36,015 nt of DNA, from the NCBI GenBank assembly GCA_027600665.1, contig JADGJL010000160.1, forward strand, positions 1 to 36,015, read 5' to 3'. Position numbers and translations under genes: made by a program. Of the stretch, positions 1 to 11,406 are shown in pieces; positions within the stretch are counted from its first letter, which is position 1, and each line of letters starts with the position of its first letter. This DNA is from Irineochytrium annulatum (lineage: Eukaryota; Chytridiomycota; Chytridiomycetes; Chytridiales; Chytridiaceae). The notes under the pieces were generated by a model. It worked only from the letters and a program-made list of their open reading frames with translations, did no database searches and was not told the DNA's origin.

Positions 1-41
1 TCCTCCAAGCTGACTGTACCCCTCGGCGCCAAGCCGAGCGG

Positions 42-48
42 AAAAAAA
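42..48 (-). terminator. RNA polymerase III terminator of tRNA-Gln
   Basis: A run of seven A on the plus strand is a run of seven T on the tRNA strand. It starts 22 nt after the last base of the acceptor stem, a normal place for a Pol III stop signal. Confidence 0.7.
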
Positions 49-69
49 GGTATTATTTTGGTATTTTGA

Positions 70-140
70 GGTCGCACCGAGATTCGAACTCGGGTTACTG
101 GTATCAAAAACCAGGGTGATAACCACTACACTATGCAACC
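70..140 (-). tRNA. tRNA-Gln (anticodon UUG)
   Basis: The minus strand folds into a complete 71-nt cloverleaf. The acceptor stem GGTTGCA pairs with TGCGACC (one T-G pair). The D-arm is GTGT/TCAC, the anticodon stem CTGGT/ACCAG encloses loop TTTTGAT, the variable loop is 4 nt, and the T-arm CCGAG/CTCGG encloses TTCGAAT. The anticodon TTG reads CAA (glutamine). The arm lengths match eukaryotic nuclear tRNA-Gln. There is no intron, and CCA is not encoded, as expected for a nuclear tRNA. Confidence 0.95.
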
Positions 141-700
141 ACGCTTTTGTTTCAGATTAATGTTTAGATTGATGCCGTTGGTTTGCAATAGGTAAACTTT
201 TTTGTCTGGTCCGGCTGCATATACAACCGCAGCTGAAGTGAGAGTTTTATTATAAACTTTGTATTAGCGTGATCAGCCGACGGCCGGAAGACGAACCGCA
301 GGTGTGCCGACCATTCGCGTGACTTGCAGGTCACCGTCCAGTGAGGCAAGCGTAATAGTAGAGGCTACCATGGCATCCTGCTACCGCTCTCCGTCATAAG
401 AGTCAGCGCGCTCGCGTAGGGAGCGCCACCGCGGCCGTCGGATGGCTCGCACCATAGCGTCTCCTTGGTGCATCTGATGAACCCCGACGCATGCCTTGTG
501 CACCTGTTGCCGGCCGTGATCACCCATTCGTGGACCTTGCGGGACGCGCATGCATAGATCCGGACGCTGGGCCGCGGTGTTGCACGTCGGTCTCGCCTCG
601 CCCTCAGCATCCCGCTCCCCCATGCCGCGGTGAGCCCTGTGATGCGGTCAGTCATTTGGAGTCGATCACCAAATCTTGCTCGTTGATCGCCATCGGCACT
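141..700. other. Non-coding stretch upstream of the F-box gene
   Basis: No gene recognised. The first 220 bases are AT-rich spacer beside the tRNA. From about 360 to 700 the sequence becomes GC-rich and open in several frames. The frame of the following gene stays open back to an ATG at 491, but the extra 70 codons look unstructured, and the F-box begins right after the ATG at 701, so this part is more likely leader and promoter. Confidence 0.5.
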
Positions 701-2521
701 ATGGGCCTACTGGAGGGCCTCCCCAGCGAGACCCTATGGCGGATCTTCGTCCTCACGGACTCGCCGCGGCTGGTCTACACGGTCCTGCCGCGGGTGTCGC
801 GCAAGTTCAACGCTGCAGTCCGGGCTTGCTGCGTTGTCATCCAGGCCAACGTTGACCTGATCTCGGAGGAGGAGGAGGAGGGCGCGAGCGCGGCCCTGCT
901 CCAGACGCCGGACCCGCCCAGGCTTCTGAAGTCGTTCCGCCACGTCGTCGTCCCGTCCGTTGCCCCACCGACGCTCTCCCCATTGGCAAGCCCGTGCCAA
1001 TCCACCCCCACGAAACCGTCACCACTCGGCCTGAACCCTGCTGGCACGGGCTACGCTCCTGCAACACCCGTATCTACTCCAACGCTGTACCTCTCCACCC
1101 CTGTTGGCGTATCGTCGTCAGGGGGCCATCCAGGAAACGGTAGGAGCGATGATGAGGTCTCGGTCATCCACGTCGCTGGGGAGAGGTTGATCAAGGTGCA
1201 CATGAATGCAATTCCATTGGACAACCCGACGATCTTGGTGGATTACGTGCGCGAGTTGTTGAGAAGGGGTGCGGCAGGAAGTGGGAAGAGGTCCGTCAAG
1301 ATTGTGTTCGGGACCGTGCAGGTGTGTTCGAGACCGTAATCTTACGTTGCCGACGCATGCGGCCTCATCTTGTCTTTATGTTAGGTTAAAGGACGGCGCG
1401 GGACTATCGCGCCAGAGGTTCTTGGCGGTTTCATCAGCGCGATCAAGCCGTTGGTAAGCCACGTCGCCGCTTCTGTCACAGTAATCCTCTAATCCGCCTG
1501 ACTGGCAACAGAACATTCAGCTATGGTGGTGGGACTCAGACCTTATTGAGCACCTTCCGAGCACGACGGCGGCGCTTCGCCTGCCGAACATGCGAGCTGA
1601 TGGCCACATCCAACCCCGCGACCTAGCGCTTCTCGCAAGCGGCGGCGCATCCTCCTTGAGGCGGCTCGAGTTGTTCCGGCCAATGCCTCGTCAGCCGTGG
1701 GGACTTGAGGCTGGAGCGTTTGCACCGTTGTCCGCCCTGCCGAAGCTCACGGAGCTGGTCGTCCGCAGCGGAAGGTTGATTGGGACGCATGAGATGCTGA
1801 CTACGGGCGTGCTCGGTATCAACAACCTTAGCGTACTGGAGGTAGGATTTTTCTCCCGTTCTTTTTTTTTATTGGGCCGGAGGTCTTAATTACGATTACC
1901 AACAGCTCCCTTGGAGCATCGACTCCCGTCTTGGAGTGCGCTTGATTCACGGCCTGCCGCGCCTCCGCCGCTTGCAATACGTCCACGTCACCTCGCCGGA
2001 TTTCTTCCAAGGCCTCCCAACCTTTTACGAGAACGCCTTCGAGGTCATGACGGCTCCTCCCGGCAGTGCCGTTAAGCCCATTGTGGCCGCGAACGCGCTG
2101 ACGAGCCTTCGCGCGCTGGGTTTGAATTACATGGAGCCCGAGGGCGGGGACCTCAGCGTCATGGTGGAGGGCATTGTCAGGTGCCTGCCACAGCTGAAGG
2201 AGATGGTTTTGAGGATTAACTCGCGGCAGAGCGAGAACGCGTACGACTTCTTTGCGATCCCACGGGAGCAGGTTGAGAGGTGTTTGAGGAGGTTGGAGGC
2301 AAGGACGAACATCTGCTCGTTTAGCCTTGAGCTTACTTTAAGAATGTGGGCGTCACGCAAGGTAGGAAATTATCTGGTTTTCGGTATTGCTTCTAGTAGT
2401 GCCTTCAACTTATAATCACTCGCAGAGCTACGCCGATGATCTGACGGCCTCATTTGCAAACTCCCGTCTCCGGTTTCGTGTTCACTCACCGGTAACGACC
2501 CACCAAGCTGGCTCGCCCTAG
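701..2521 (+). CDS. F-box protein with LRR-like C-terminal part (5 exons)
   Basis: Probable substrate adaptor of an SCF ubiquitin ligase. Exons: 701-1321, 1385-1453, 1521-1841, 1906-2361, 2426-2521. All four introns are phase 0, 63-67 nt, with GT-AG ends; the product is 520 aa. The first 40 residues resemble an F-box (LPSETLWRIF, then LPRVSRKFNAAV). Residues about 80-150 are a Ser/Thr/Pro-rich linker. From residue 230 on there are irregular leucine-rich segments (SSLRRLELF, LPKLTELVV, NLSVLEVG-type, LPRLRRLQYV, LTSLRALGL, LPQLKEMVL), as in F-box/LRR proteins of fungi. The ATG at 701 is chosen because the F-box follows it directly; an in-frame ATG lies at 491. The substrate is unknown. Confidence 0.75.
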
Positions 2522-3320
2522 ATGTACACACGCCTAGGGCCGGAGATGATACATTACATGTTATTTTCTGCACTCCTTGCACCTTTTCTCGCTTTTCCTC
2601 GATGTACTTTCGTTATCACCTATCACACAGCATCCATCAATCATCAGTAGCTCTAAAATCGCTCGAAAACAGCAACTTTTTATTGGCAAACAACTATTAT
2701 GAAAAGATATACATAGGGTTGCTCGGGACAATTTAAATCCTTGAACATAAACCATGTGGCGCTATGCTCTGATCGCAAGTATGGGCAGTGTCCAGCCCGT
2801 TCATCGGCCGAGATTGGTGGCGTTTAATTGATTTTGGCGTATTTGGCATTGGCAACTCACGTTGATTTACATAATTGTCTTCTGCTATGTAATTGTTTAT
2901 CAATTGGAAGAGTAGAATTTAAACGAACATTGTTGCATTCTCAAAACATCTTTCGACTACAAGACGATGTCCAGCAGGATGGCCTGGCTACGGCTGAACA
3001 TCATCATCTAGCTTGTTGCATACAACTGACCCGCTCCTGGTCCGGTCCGTTAAATCTTCGGTGTACTTCATCCTTCTTCGCGTTTGTTCAATGCAGCTCT
3101 TGATAGCTGCCGCTTTCCATGCACCACAGTAAGAGCACAAATTTTGATTACGAGTTCTTCGCAGGGTCTGAACCTAGCAGGTTCCGAAAGAAGGACAAAA
3201 CTATTGATATTTATTCCGAGCATATCTGCTCCATTTCCCACTAACCCGTTGTATCGCTCTAAGCCAATTTTCAAAACTAGTAGCAGCAGATCCCGACACT
3301 TCTTGACTAACAGCCTTACC
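2522..3320. other. Spacer between convergent genes
   Basis: This is AT-richer sequence between the 3' end of the F-box/LRR gene and the 3' end of the minus-strand F-box/ankyrin-like gene. Only short open frames without recognisable protein features are present. I see no RNA gene or repeat. It should hold both 3' UTRs. Confidence 0.6.
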
Positions 3321-5055
3321 CTAAACCCTACCCGCCAGATTTTTCTCCAAAAGCTTTATGGTCTCCACAAACCCAAGGCTCCTCGCCAAAGCCAAGTCCC
3401 TCTCGGTTGCGTCAAATCCATAGTCAAGGAGCATCTGTACTTGTGGCAACACCCTTCCTCCCTCAACCTCTCTTCGGATGACTAGATCAAAGGATCGTGG
3501 CTTGATAACAACGGCAAGGTTGTCGCCTGTGTTTCCAATGTTAGTGGCAGGCATAACAAAACCCCCGAAACGGAAAGGATATACCTGCGAGGGAAGGGAA
3601 GTCTTCCAAACCGAATAAAATCGCATGCTTGTTTTGTAACCCGGCGTCCAACAACGCCCGCAGAATCTTGAGCGTGTCGCTGTCGTCCAACAGCTTGTAT
3701 GTCGTTTGGGCCACCACAGCGATGGCACCCGCCGTAACGCCGTACCCTGCTCCGAGGACTAGATCACACATCTCAGGCGTTAGCGCTTGGGACCGCACCA
3801 TGGCCGTGACGACGCCGGGGTCCCTCCACCACGTGAACTCGTCGATGATCGTCAGCAACAGCTGCACGAGCCCGACGTCACCAACGCCTGCCGCACGCTC
3901 GAGAGCCACTTTGGAGCGTGCTCCGTGCCCGATCGCCCTCAGCGCGAGGTCACGGGCCCCATCCCAGCCAAGTTCGTCAACGGCGTCGGCGGCTGAGAAC
4001 AGACAAAGATCAAGGCAGGCGTGCGGTAGTATGCCGCGCGCGATCAGCTGCTGGCGGAGTACTGGACGATCGATAAGCTTCCAGGCGAAGTCAGGGAACC
4101 AGTGCGGCAAAGCTGAGTCATGCTCCATCGGGACATCAACGAGCGCAGCCAACAGGGGCTCGTCCTCGATGCACTCGGGCAAAGTCGCGAATAGGCGCCA
4201 TAGGCCTTCCAGTATCACATTGGGCGTAATCCGCACGTCGAGCTCCATGAGCGCCTTCACGGCGTGCACGTTAAGTTTACTGTCGCCGTTTCTACTCCCA
4301 AGGGCCATCTGCCAGACGATTCGCCGATGTCGACAGCGTCGCAACGCCACCGCGGCGTATGGGTGTAGGAACCTTACCACTTCCGGCAAACCCCTACGCG
4401 CCGCGGCGCCGACGGCCTCCGCGCACGCCGCCGGACTTGTGGCGTGCCATGACCCGTCAAGAAGCTCCGTGAGAACGGGGAGCGGGTCGGGCGCCTCGGA
4501 GACGATTTGACCCAGCTTCACATTGATCACCGCCTTGATGCGCGCGGCCCTCTCGCCGATGCCGATCAGCAGAGGCAGAAACGGGTGACCCCCGCGGCAG
4601 AGGAGACGGTTGGCGGCGCTGGCGACATGGTTCACCTCGATGCGGGAAATCGGGATGGGCCACTGTCGGAGGCACGCGTAGACCCAGTCGTCATAATCGG
4701 CAGTCAACGGGGCATCGCAAATGCGCCCAAGGAGACATCGCTCGGGGTTGTGGCCAACGGGTCCACACCAGCCCAAGCGCGGGCCGCCGTTCGCGAGGAA
4801 TAGGGCCAGGAGTCCGGGGAGGTCGGGAAATAGTTTTGGGTTCCGAAGCAACGCGGAATCGCTGGCGAGGCGGTCGATGGCGGATGTGCTGCCCTCGGCC
4901 TGCGTGGTCGTGAGAAAAAGGTAGCGATCGCGAGAGGAAGACCAACACAGCGCCCGCGTCGCCGGGGAGAGGGCCGAGAGGCGGGCGAGATCGGAGAGGG
5001 TCGTCGAGGCAAGGCGGATGATCGTCGGCCACAGCTCGGGCGGGAGGGAGGTCAT
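3321..5055 (-). CDS. F-box/ankyrin-like repeat protein (2 exons)
   Basis: Exon 1 is 5055-3585 and exon 2 is 3526-3321, joined in phase 1 across a 58-nt GTATAT...ACAG intron; the product is 558 aa. The N-terminus (LPPELWPTIIRLAS, then LARLSALSPATRALCW) looks like an F-box. The rest is built of divergent ankyrin-like units, for example AAARRGLPEVVRFL, ALERAAGVGDVGLVQLLL and LARSLGFVETIKLLEKN. Proteins of this kind are thought to act as ubiquitin-ligase adaptors; the target is unknown. The start at 5055 is the ATG just before the F-box; the frame is open further upstream, but that stretch overlaps the divergent acetyltransferase gene. A decayed copy of the 3' third lies at 13,795-14,092. Confidence 0.75.
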
Positions 5056-5103
5056 AATCCGTTGACTTAAGCCCGCAGTTGCGTTTGGAAAGCGATTTAG
5101 CCC
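5056..5103. promoter_or_regulatory. 48-bp divergent intergenic region
   Basis: Only 48 bases separate the start codons of the F-box/ankyrin-like gene (minus) and the acetyltransferase gene (plus). Any core promoter must be shared, or must overlap the coding regions. No TATA element is visible. Confidence 0.5.
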
Positions 5104-5592
5104 ATGTTCGACATCAAGCTCCGCCCAGCAACCGTTGTGGATGCCCCTGCAATACACGCGCTGATTGCCGACCTCGCAGCCGATGAGGGCCTTGCCGATC
5201 GCCACGAAGGGACCGAGGATCGCCTGCTCCGCACCGTCTTCGGGTCCGACCCTTTCGCCCACGTCGTCGTCGCTGAATCTGACGATTGCGCGATCGTGGG
5301 CTTCACGCTCTACTATTTCACATTCTGCAGTCGCTCCTACAGGCCAGTTCTCTATATGGGTGATCTATTCGTTGTGGAGTCCATGAGGGGCAAGGGTTTG
5401 GGCCGGAGAATGATGGCGCATCTTGCAAATATCGCGCTGGAAGCCCGGTGTGGGCGGATGGAGTGGGAAGCGGTAAACTGGAACAACGGCGCCATTAGGC
5501 TTTACGAAAGGATGGGGGCCGTACGCATCTTGGGCGGCAAGACGGCAAGGGTCGAGGGGGAGGTGGGGATCAGGAATTTGATGGCCCTGTAG
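5104..5592 (+). CDS. GNAT-family N-acetyltransferase, diamine acetyltransferase-like
   Basis: Single-exon gene of 162 aa. It has the GNAT fold signature: an N-terminal beta-strand and helix (IKLRPATVVDAPAIHALIADL), a central strand followed by the acetyl-CoA loop (MGDLFVVESMRGKGLGRRMM, residues about 88-107; R/Q-x-x-G-x-G/A motif as RGKGLG), and the C-terminal WNNGAIRLYERMGA. The Y-x-x-D-L-F-V segment before the loop and the W-N-x-x-A-I-x-L-Y-x-x-x-G segment are typical of the spermidine/spermine and thialysine acetyltransferase (SAT) group, so the likely substrate is a small amine. It is divergent from the F-box/ankyrin-like gene and convergent with VPS53. It is the only complete intronless gene here apart from the LEA2-like gene; bacterial origin is possible but unproven. 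Confidence 0.85.
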   Translation: MFDIKLRPATVVDAPAIHALIADLAADEGLADRHEGTEDRLLRTVFGSDPFAHVVVAESDDCAIVGFTLYYFTFCSRSYRPVLYMGDLFVVESMRGKGLGRRMMAHLANIALEARCGRMEWEAVNWNNGAIRLYERMGAVRILGGKTARVEGEVGIRNLMAL

Positions 5593-5799
5593 ATATGTCA
5601 TACGCTCTCTATATGGACGGAAGGCTGCAAGATAGAATTCAAAGAGCCAATTTGAGTGATATACATTTTCAAAATCGATCATCTCGAAATCTTAAACACT
5701 TTCAGTATGATGTAATCCTTTCAGAAGGAGTTGCAAAATATCGGGTATGCGCAACAAGAAATCTCTATTGTACATATAAACTCATAACAATGCAATACA

Positions 5800-8700
5800 T
5801 CAAGTCCCCCTCTTGAATTGTTGCGTCATCTTTAACAGGTTCTCCTTAAATCTCCCCCCACCAGACGATATCGCCGACTGGAAGGTCGACGCAGTCGAGG
5901 CAGCAGCCGAGCTCGCCCCTGCTATGCTCGCCCCGGTCCTCTGCTGATATGCCTCCAACACCGTCTGGTGATCCTTCCGACTCAGCCCCTTCAATTCCAC
6001 AACGCGCAGAAACGCGCCAGCGTCCGGCTCAGGGAATAGCAAAACATACGTCTCGACAAAGGCCGAGATGGGCTCGTGCCCGCGTAAGACGACCTTGAGG
6101 AGTTGCTCGATTTTGAGGACGCCTTTACCGAGAATCTTCATGTAGGCCGCCGGGGGCGGCTGCTTCGTGTCACCGTCCGGGTTCCCGGCGTGCGTCCACT
6201 GGACGAGGACGGTCTTAAGGGCGTGGGTGTCGAGGAGGAGCTGCTCGGCGCCAACTTCAGAGATGGGTTTGCATTTAAAGATAGTCGCGTGGAATTTTGT
6301 AAGGATTGCTCTGTTTCATTATTTAATGTTAGCGATTGCCAAGCAACATAGACGTAAAAAGAAGGTAGTACTCACTCGGATCCCTTGTCCCAAAACGTCC
6401 TTAAGTACTTCGAACCCGCTAACGTCCTCCGGATGAGGGCCGCGATGGCGAAGAGAGAGTTCCCCATCTGCGTGACGTACTCACTCTGATCGCCCACACT
6501 CTCCATCGTGCCCCACGGCCGTCTCACCATCTGTGACAACGCCGGATCGCTCGCCACCTCTGCCATGTGCACCAGCAGCTTAATCGCGCTTCCAGTCACA
6601 CTGTATTGGAAACGAAGATAAGATCCGTGGTCCAAAATTACACAAAGCAGAATAACAGAATCGCTGATACGCACGTCAAGAACGACTCGGCTTCCTGCGT
6701 GAAGTTGACTTTTGTCTTGTACTTCTCATCAATCTTCTCTACAAGTTTCTCCTCTAACTATGCGTCCGTAGGCCAGTTAAGTCAGAGAACATTTTAAGCG
6801 CAAGAGCGCGAGGGAATGGAGCCTCGCACGCACCTGCGCTGTCGTTTGGCTACAGTAATCCGCCGTATTGATGATAAGGCATGCCATCTTCATGTCATCG
6901 TCAGAATAAGCTTTCTTGTCTTCCCTTGTAGATTGAAATCAAGCCGAGCGCACGCCAATCAGTCAAGCTTAAGAAAAAAGTATTTTGCTGCCTAACTCAC
7001 TTTGGCAGCTTAGTCGAAAGCACGTCTGCGTACACCCTCAAAAACTTCCCAAACAGCCTGCAGAGGTCGAGGAAGGGCTCGTTCGTTGAGAACTTGGAGC
7101 ACGTGAGCAGTGTCTGGCGGTAATGGAGGAATAGATCCGTCGACGACTGCAGAACGGACTCGTCGTCCTGCGTCTCAGTCGAGACGCGGTACTCGTCCAT
7201 CATGTCGGCGAGATTTCTGAGAGGACATCATTGTGTTTCAGTAGTTCTGCCGACGGATCAAAGACACGTACCGATCCTCTGCCTCGATGTAAAGGTGAAG
7301 GTAGGGCTCGAAGCAGCTCGAGATCAGCTTGAGGAACTTGCTGGGTGGCGGCTGGTTGTCGCTTGGGTCCTGAACGAGTATTATAAAGTCGGGGCTCTTT
7401 TGCTGAATCATGGCGGAATTATAGTTGGACCACTTACCCGCACCGTGAATCTGCCATCCACCTTTGCCTCAAAGTCCATCGTCTGGTGAAGCGCCGGCAG
7501 CATCAGATTCTTGACGTCCAACCCGGGTCCAGCACTCTTGAGAAGAGCGGAGATGTCGTCCCTTTACACAGAAATAGCAATCGTATCAACGGACTCGGCA
7601 AAAATAAACGACGTTTGCCCTCCAATACCTCGTTTCCACGCAAAACGTCTCGCATAGCGTCTCCGCCACCTTCCAATGTGACGGGAAGACGGCCGCATGC
7701 TCGGTGTCGTAGGTCTGGAGCTGGCGCTTCAAATGCGAATACCGCCGCGAGACAGCGTCGAGGCCCGACACCGCGGGGTTGCTCCGGATCTGTTCGTCAT
7801 ATGCCTTGAGGTGGGCTTTGCAGTACCACTCGACGAGATGTTTTCTGGAAGCGAGTCAGGATCTATCGAGCGATCGTTACACGCTAACCTTTCATCTGGC
7901 CCTAGCACGTCTATGATAAGGCACGCGTCGTTCAGCAACGTCACATGGCTTCTCAAGGATCCGCCCTTGAATCTAGCAAAGTCGATAAATTCCAGCAATA
8001 TAATAACGGGCAACAAACTCACGCAGAGTCAAAATCGCTGTCGATCTGCCTCTTCACATCGACCTGGAGCTGCGCAACCCGCTCGCACAAGACCGCGATC
8101 TGGGCCACGTTCTTGAATGGCTGGAAATACTCGACGAGCTCGAGAAGCGCCTTGAAGAGGTCGGCCACCTCCACGTATTGCCGCCTCTGCATCAGCCCTT
8201 TCATGTACTCCAGCGTCGCCACTAGCAGGGAGGACCGATCAGCACACCAGCCGTTTCCGCAGTCATCCTATAAAGCAACACCACCCACCCAGAACGTGCA
8301 GCCTTTTCAGCGTCCCCACGCTCCTCAACAGATTCTTCTTCCCCTGATCCAGGGTTTTGATATCCCTGGTGATTTCATGCACGAGCTCCTCCGATTCCTT
8401 GGCCTTCACCCTAATCACGCCAATGCGCTCAAACAGCGCCCCAATGGCCACCTTGCATGCCTCCATGTCCGCCTGCGCGCGCGCGCCACCGTCCGTCTGC
8501 TGACGAACAAGGGAGCCGATCTGGGAGTCGAGGACGCGGATCTGGGTGCGGAGCTGGGAGAGGACGGTGTCTATTGTCGAGAGGGATTGTTCTAAGGCCC
8601 AGCGTGAGTAAGCTGGCCAAGAGCGAGAACGCAAGTTGTAAGATAAGGCAGAGGCGGCAGCGAACCGTCGGGGAAGATGTCGTTGATGTGCTGGGTCACT

Positions 8701-8867
8701 TCGAAGGACCCAGCGTCGGCCGCGTCTGGCGATCCGAGGATCCGCTGGATGGCAGCCTCCACAGGCGACACGGCCGGCGGCGCCTCACCCTCGCGCCCGA
8801 TGCCTTCGTCTAACTCGGCGGTGGAGTCGTCGACAGCGGGCGGCGCAGGCGACCGGATCTCCATCAT
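5800..8867 (-). CDS. VPS53: Vacuolar protein sorting protein 53 (GARP complex subunit)
   Basis: Subunit of the GARP tethering complex, which captures endosome-derived vesicles at the trans-Golgi. Exons: 8867-8666, 8591-8289, 8221-8023, 7972-7889, 7844-7629, 7561-7438, 7369-7272, 7216-7001, 6924-6834, 6757-6675, 6600-6376, 6310-5800; the product is 783 aa, close to other VPS53 proteins. Conserved blocks occur in order: HINDIFPDEQSLSTID, the heptad-rich SEELVHEITRDIKTLD, RRYSHLKRQLQTYD, CFEPYLHLYIE, SVGDQSEYV, FKCKPISEVGAEQLLLDTH and ELKGLSRKDHQ. The 11 introns are 44-76 nt. The first uses a weak donor (GTTCGC), but the join restores the conserved PDEQSLS block. The ATG at 8867 is chosen; a second ATG follows directly. 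Confidence 0.95.
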
Positions 8868-9138
8868 GGAATGGAATGCGGGCAGAGGGCCTTTGACCAA
8901 TTTCAAGCCATCCCCAAGCCATGTGGAACCGATTAGGACTATCTTGCCAGTATAAGTGACTCAATTCAAACCGGTATGGCCGATCGCTACTACCAGGAAT
9001 GCCTCGTTTGTGCAGTTAATTAACGACCCTTCTAGCCAGTCCTTATCAAGCTGCCGGTGTGGCACGTTGACAATTGTGGTCGCAAGTAGGTGCAAAGAAC
9101 TCGTTGAGATGGTATTCGTGATGTACTTATCGTAGTGC

Positions 9139-9974
9139 TTAAGGAGACAACCGCTCAATGGTCCATTTAGTCCCCGCACCACCCTGTCTCGTATACAACA
9201 ACCGGTCATGAAGCCTCGACGGCCTTCCCTGCCAGAATTCAATCCTCTCCGGCGCCACAATAAATCCACCCCAAAACGGCGGCTTCTCCAGCGCCATTGC
9301 TTTCCCATCTATCTTCCCAGTACCACTTATCACACCCGCAAACCTCTCCTTTACCTCCCTCTCCCTTCCCTCCACCACATCCCTCCCTGCGACGACTTCG
9401 CTCTGCCTCGGGCTCGCCCACGCGCCAACCTGGGACCCCAGCGGCCGGCTCTGGAAGTACGCCTCGGCCTCCGAGTCCGGCACAGGTATCACATTGCCCT
9501 CCACGCGGATAGACCGCTCGGTCCAATAGAACGTCAGAGCAGCGTGTGGGTTGGCCGTGAGCTCGGATGCCTTCCGGGACGTCAGGTTGGTGTAGAAGAT
9601 AAACCTACCACGCCGCCATGAGAACGGTCGGGAAATGCGATCGAAAGGTGACAAGCAGCTCACCCGCGATCATCCAGCCCCTTAAGCAGCACCATCCTCC
9701 CGCTGGGCCTGCCGTCGCTCGTGGCGGTCGAGAGACACATGGCGTTCGGCTCGCGCTCGGTGTGCCGGGCCTCCTCAAACCACTCGCGGAACTGGGCAAA
9801 GGGCTCGGGGTGCGCGTGCTTCTCGTCCAAGGTCGAGCGAGTGTAGTTTACGCGCAGGGTCGATATCGGTACGGACTCGATGAGGGACATGGCGGCGGAG
9901 AAGGGGCGGCAGGCGATGGGAGGGCGAAGTGGGAATCTGATCGCGATGGGCGGCTTGAGAAATTTCGATGGCAT
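9139..9974 (-). CDS. Pyridoxamine/pyridoxine 5'-phosphate oxidase
   Basis: FMN-dependent oxidase making pyridoxal 5'-phosphate from pyridoxamine or pyridoxine phosphate (vitamin B6 pathway). Exons 9974-9664 and 9604-9139 join in phase 2 across a 59-nt intron; the product is 258 aa. The join rebuilds the FMN-binding block (GRMVLLKGLDDRG then FIFYTNLTSRK). Other family marks are LTFYWTERSIRVEG, the SRPLGSQVGAWAS block, WGGFIVAPERIEFWQGR and the C-terminal RLHDRLLYTRQ...WTIERLSP, which carries the substrate-phosphate and FMN contacts. The first 28 residues (MPSKFLKPPIAIRFPLRPP...) are basic, proline-rich and free of acidic residues, so a mitochondrial presequence is possible; a second in-frame ATG lies at 9890. 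Confidence 0.95.
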
Positions 9975-10038
9975 TTTTTAGGGCGTCTTTTTGAGCGAGT
10001 ACCAAGATCTTTCGACAGGCAGTCCACTAAAACCTACG
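9975..10038. promoter_or_regulatory. 64-bp divergent intergenic region
   Basis: This region separates the start codons of the pyridoxamine-phosphate oxidase gene (minus) and the MFAP1 gene (plus). Both promoters must sit in or beside it. No clear TATA box is seen. Confidence 0.5.
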
Positions 10039-11406
10039 ATGAACACCAACCCTCCTCGAAATATCAAGCGGCCGCCGACCTTACCGAAAGTGAGGTGAGT
10101 GTTGTATTTTACTTAGCCTTTTAGTCCTTGTACTAATATTATCCAAAAGATACTGGCCCGGTAAAGGCCCTGCCCAAAAGCCCGTTGATTCCGACTCCGA
10201 GAATGAGGACGATGCCACGCTCCGGACCGCCCTTCAGTCTACCACCGAGTCCCTCTCGGAGGTCACGATCGACCCCGCCGCCGCCAACGCCGCCGCGGCC
10301 ACGGATCGTCGAATGGCCCGTCTTATGGCCTCCCGGAACGCTGCCGGTGACGATGAAGCCGACGAAGAGTCCGACGATGACGCTCGGGGGGTCAAGGGGG
10401 GCTCGCGGGCGGTGCCTGAGCCGAATTATGGTGGCACGCCGGTGGATGAGGATGAAGCCGGCGAGGAGGCCGAGATGGAGCGGAGGAAGAGGATGAGGGA
10501 GCTGGCGATGAGGAGGCGGAAGGAGGAGGAGGAGCGGGAGGAGAGGGAACGGGAGGAGAGGGAGAAAACGGGGCAAGGGCTGGACGAGGAGGAGGAGGAG
10601 GAGGAGGAGAGCGAATACGAGGTCGGCTGTTGGAATTTCTAGCATCGTAGCCATGCTGACTGTACTTTTAGTCATCCGACGACGACGTCCTCGCCCGCCC
10701 AACGCTTTTAAAACCCGTGTTCGTCCCTAAAGCGCACCGCGAGACCGTGGCCGAGCGTGAGCGCCTCCTGAAGGAAGAGGAGGATGCCGCTGAGTCCCGC
10801 AAAGCGCAGCAGGCCGAGCGCGCGAACGAGTCCCGCGACCTCGCCGAGCGCGCCATCGAGCTCGCCATGAAGGAGGAGGTTGAGGCCGAAGGCCCGCCCG
10901 ACATCGACGACACGGACGGCCTCGACGAGGAGGCCGAGTACGAGGCCTGGAAGCTGCGAGAACTGCGCCGCATTAAGCGCGACAGGGAGGAGGCGGAGCA
11001 GCTCGAGAAAGAAGAGGCCGAGAAGGAGCGCCGGAGGAATATGACGGACGCCGAGGTCATTGCCGAGAACGCGGAGGTGAAACCGGAGAAGGATAAGGGG
11101 AAATACCGGTTCCTGCAGAAGTACTTCCACAAAGGCGCGTTCTACAACGACGACGATGTGCTGGAGCGGGACTTCAACGAGCCAACGCTTGAGGACAAGT
11201 TTGACAAGACGATTCTGCCGGAGGTGATGCAGGTGAAGAAGTTTGGGAGGGCGGGCCAGACAAAGTGGACGCATTTGACGAACGAGGATACGAGTATTGG
11301 GGACTCCGCATGGTTCCAGAAGAACGACTTCAATAAGAGGATGAGCAATCGGCAGGCGGGGATGGAGCAGAGCTTTGAGAAGCCGACAAAGAGGGCGAGG
11401 CGTTGA
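10039..11406 (+). CDS. MFAP1: Microfibrillar-associated protein 1 homologue (spliceosomal B-complex protein)
   Basis: Component of the pre-B/B spliceosome that works with the tri-snRNP. Exons: 10039-10094, 10150-10621, 10672-11406; the product is 420 aa (human about 440). The N-terminus ends in VRYWPGKGPAQ, matching the conserved family start. The middle is highly charged (long Glu/Arg tracts, a predicted helical or coiled region at residues about 110-280). The C-terminal 110 residues carry the family signature: KYRFLQKYFHKGAF, the LEDKFDKTILPEVMQVKKFG block, GQTKWTHLTNEDT, DSAWFQK and the final basic tail. The second intron (50 nt) has an unusual GTCGGC donor, but the phase and protein fit. 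Long leucine-rich open frames on the other strand are shadows of the Glu codons. Confidence 0.93.

Noticed and set aside
365..655. Minus-strand open frame of 96 codons upstream of the F-box gene
   Set aside because: No recognisable motif, splice partner or codon pattern; it is probably chance openness of GC-rich leader DNA.
3305..3335. Telomere-like TTTAGGGTAAGG sequence (minus strand) at the 3' end of the F-box/ankyrin-like gene
   Set aside because: There are fewer than two imperfect units and the stop codon lies inside it. No array follows, so an interstitial telomere repeat is not supported.
10139..10702. Leucine-rich minus-strand open frame of 187 codons
   Set aside because: It is the reverse complement of Glu/Arg tracts of MFAP1, which explains the Leu/Pro content.
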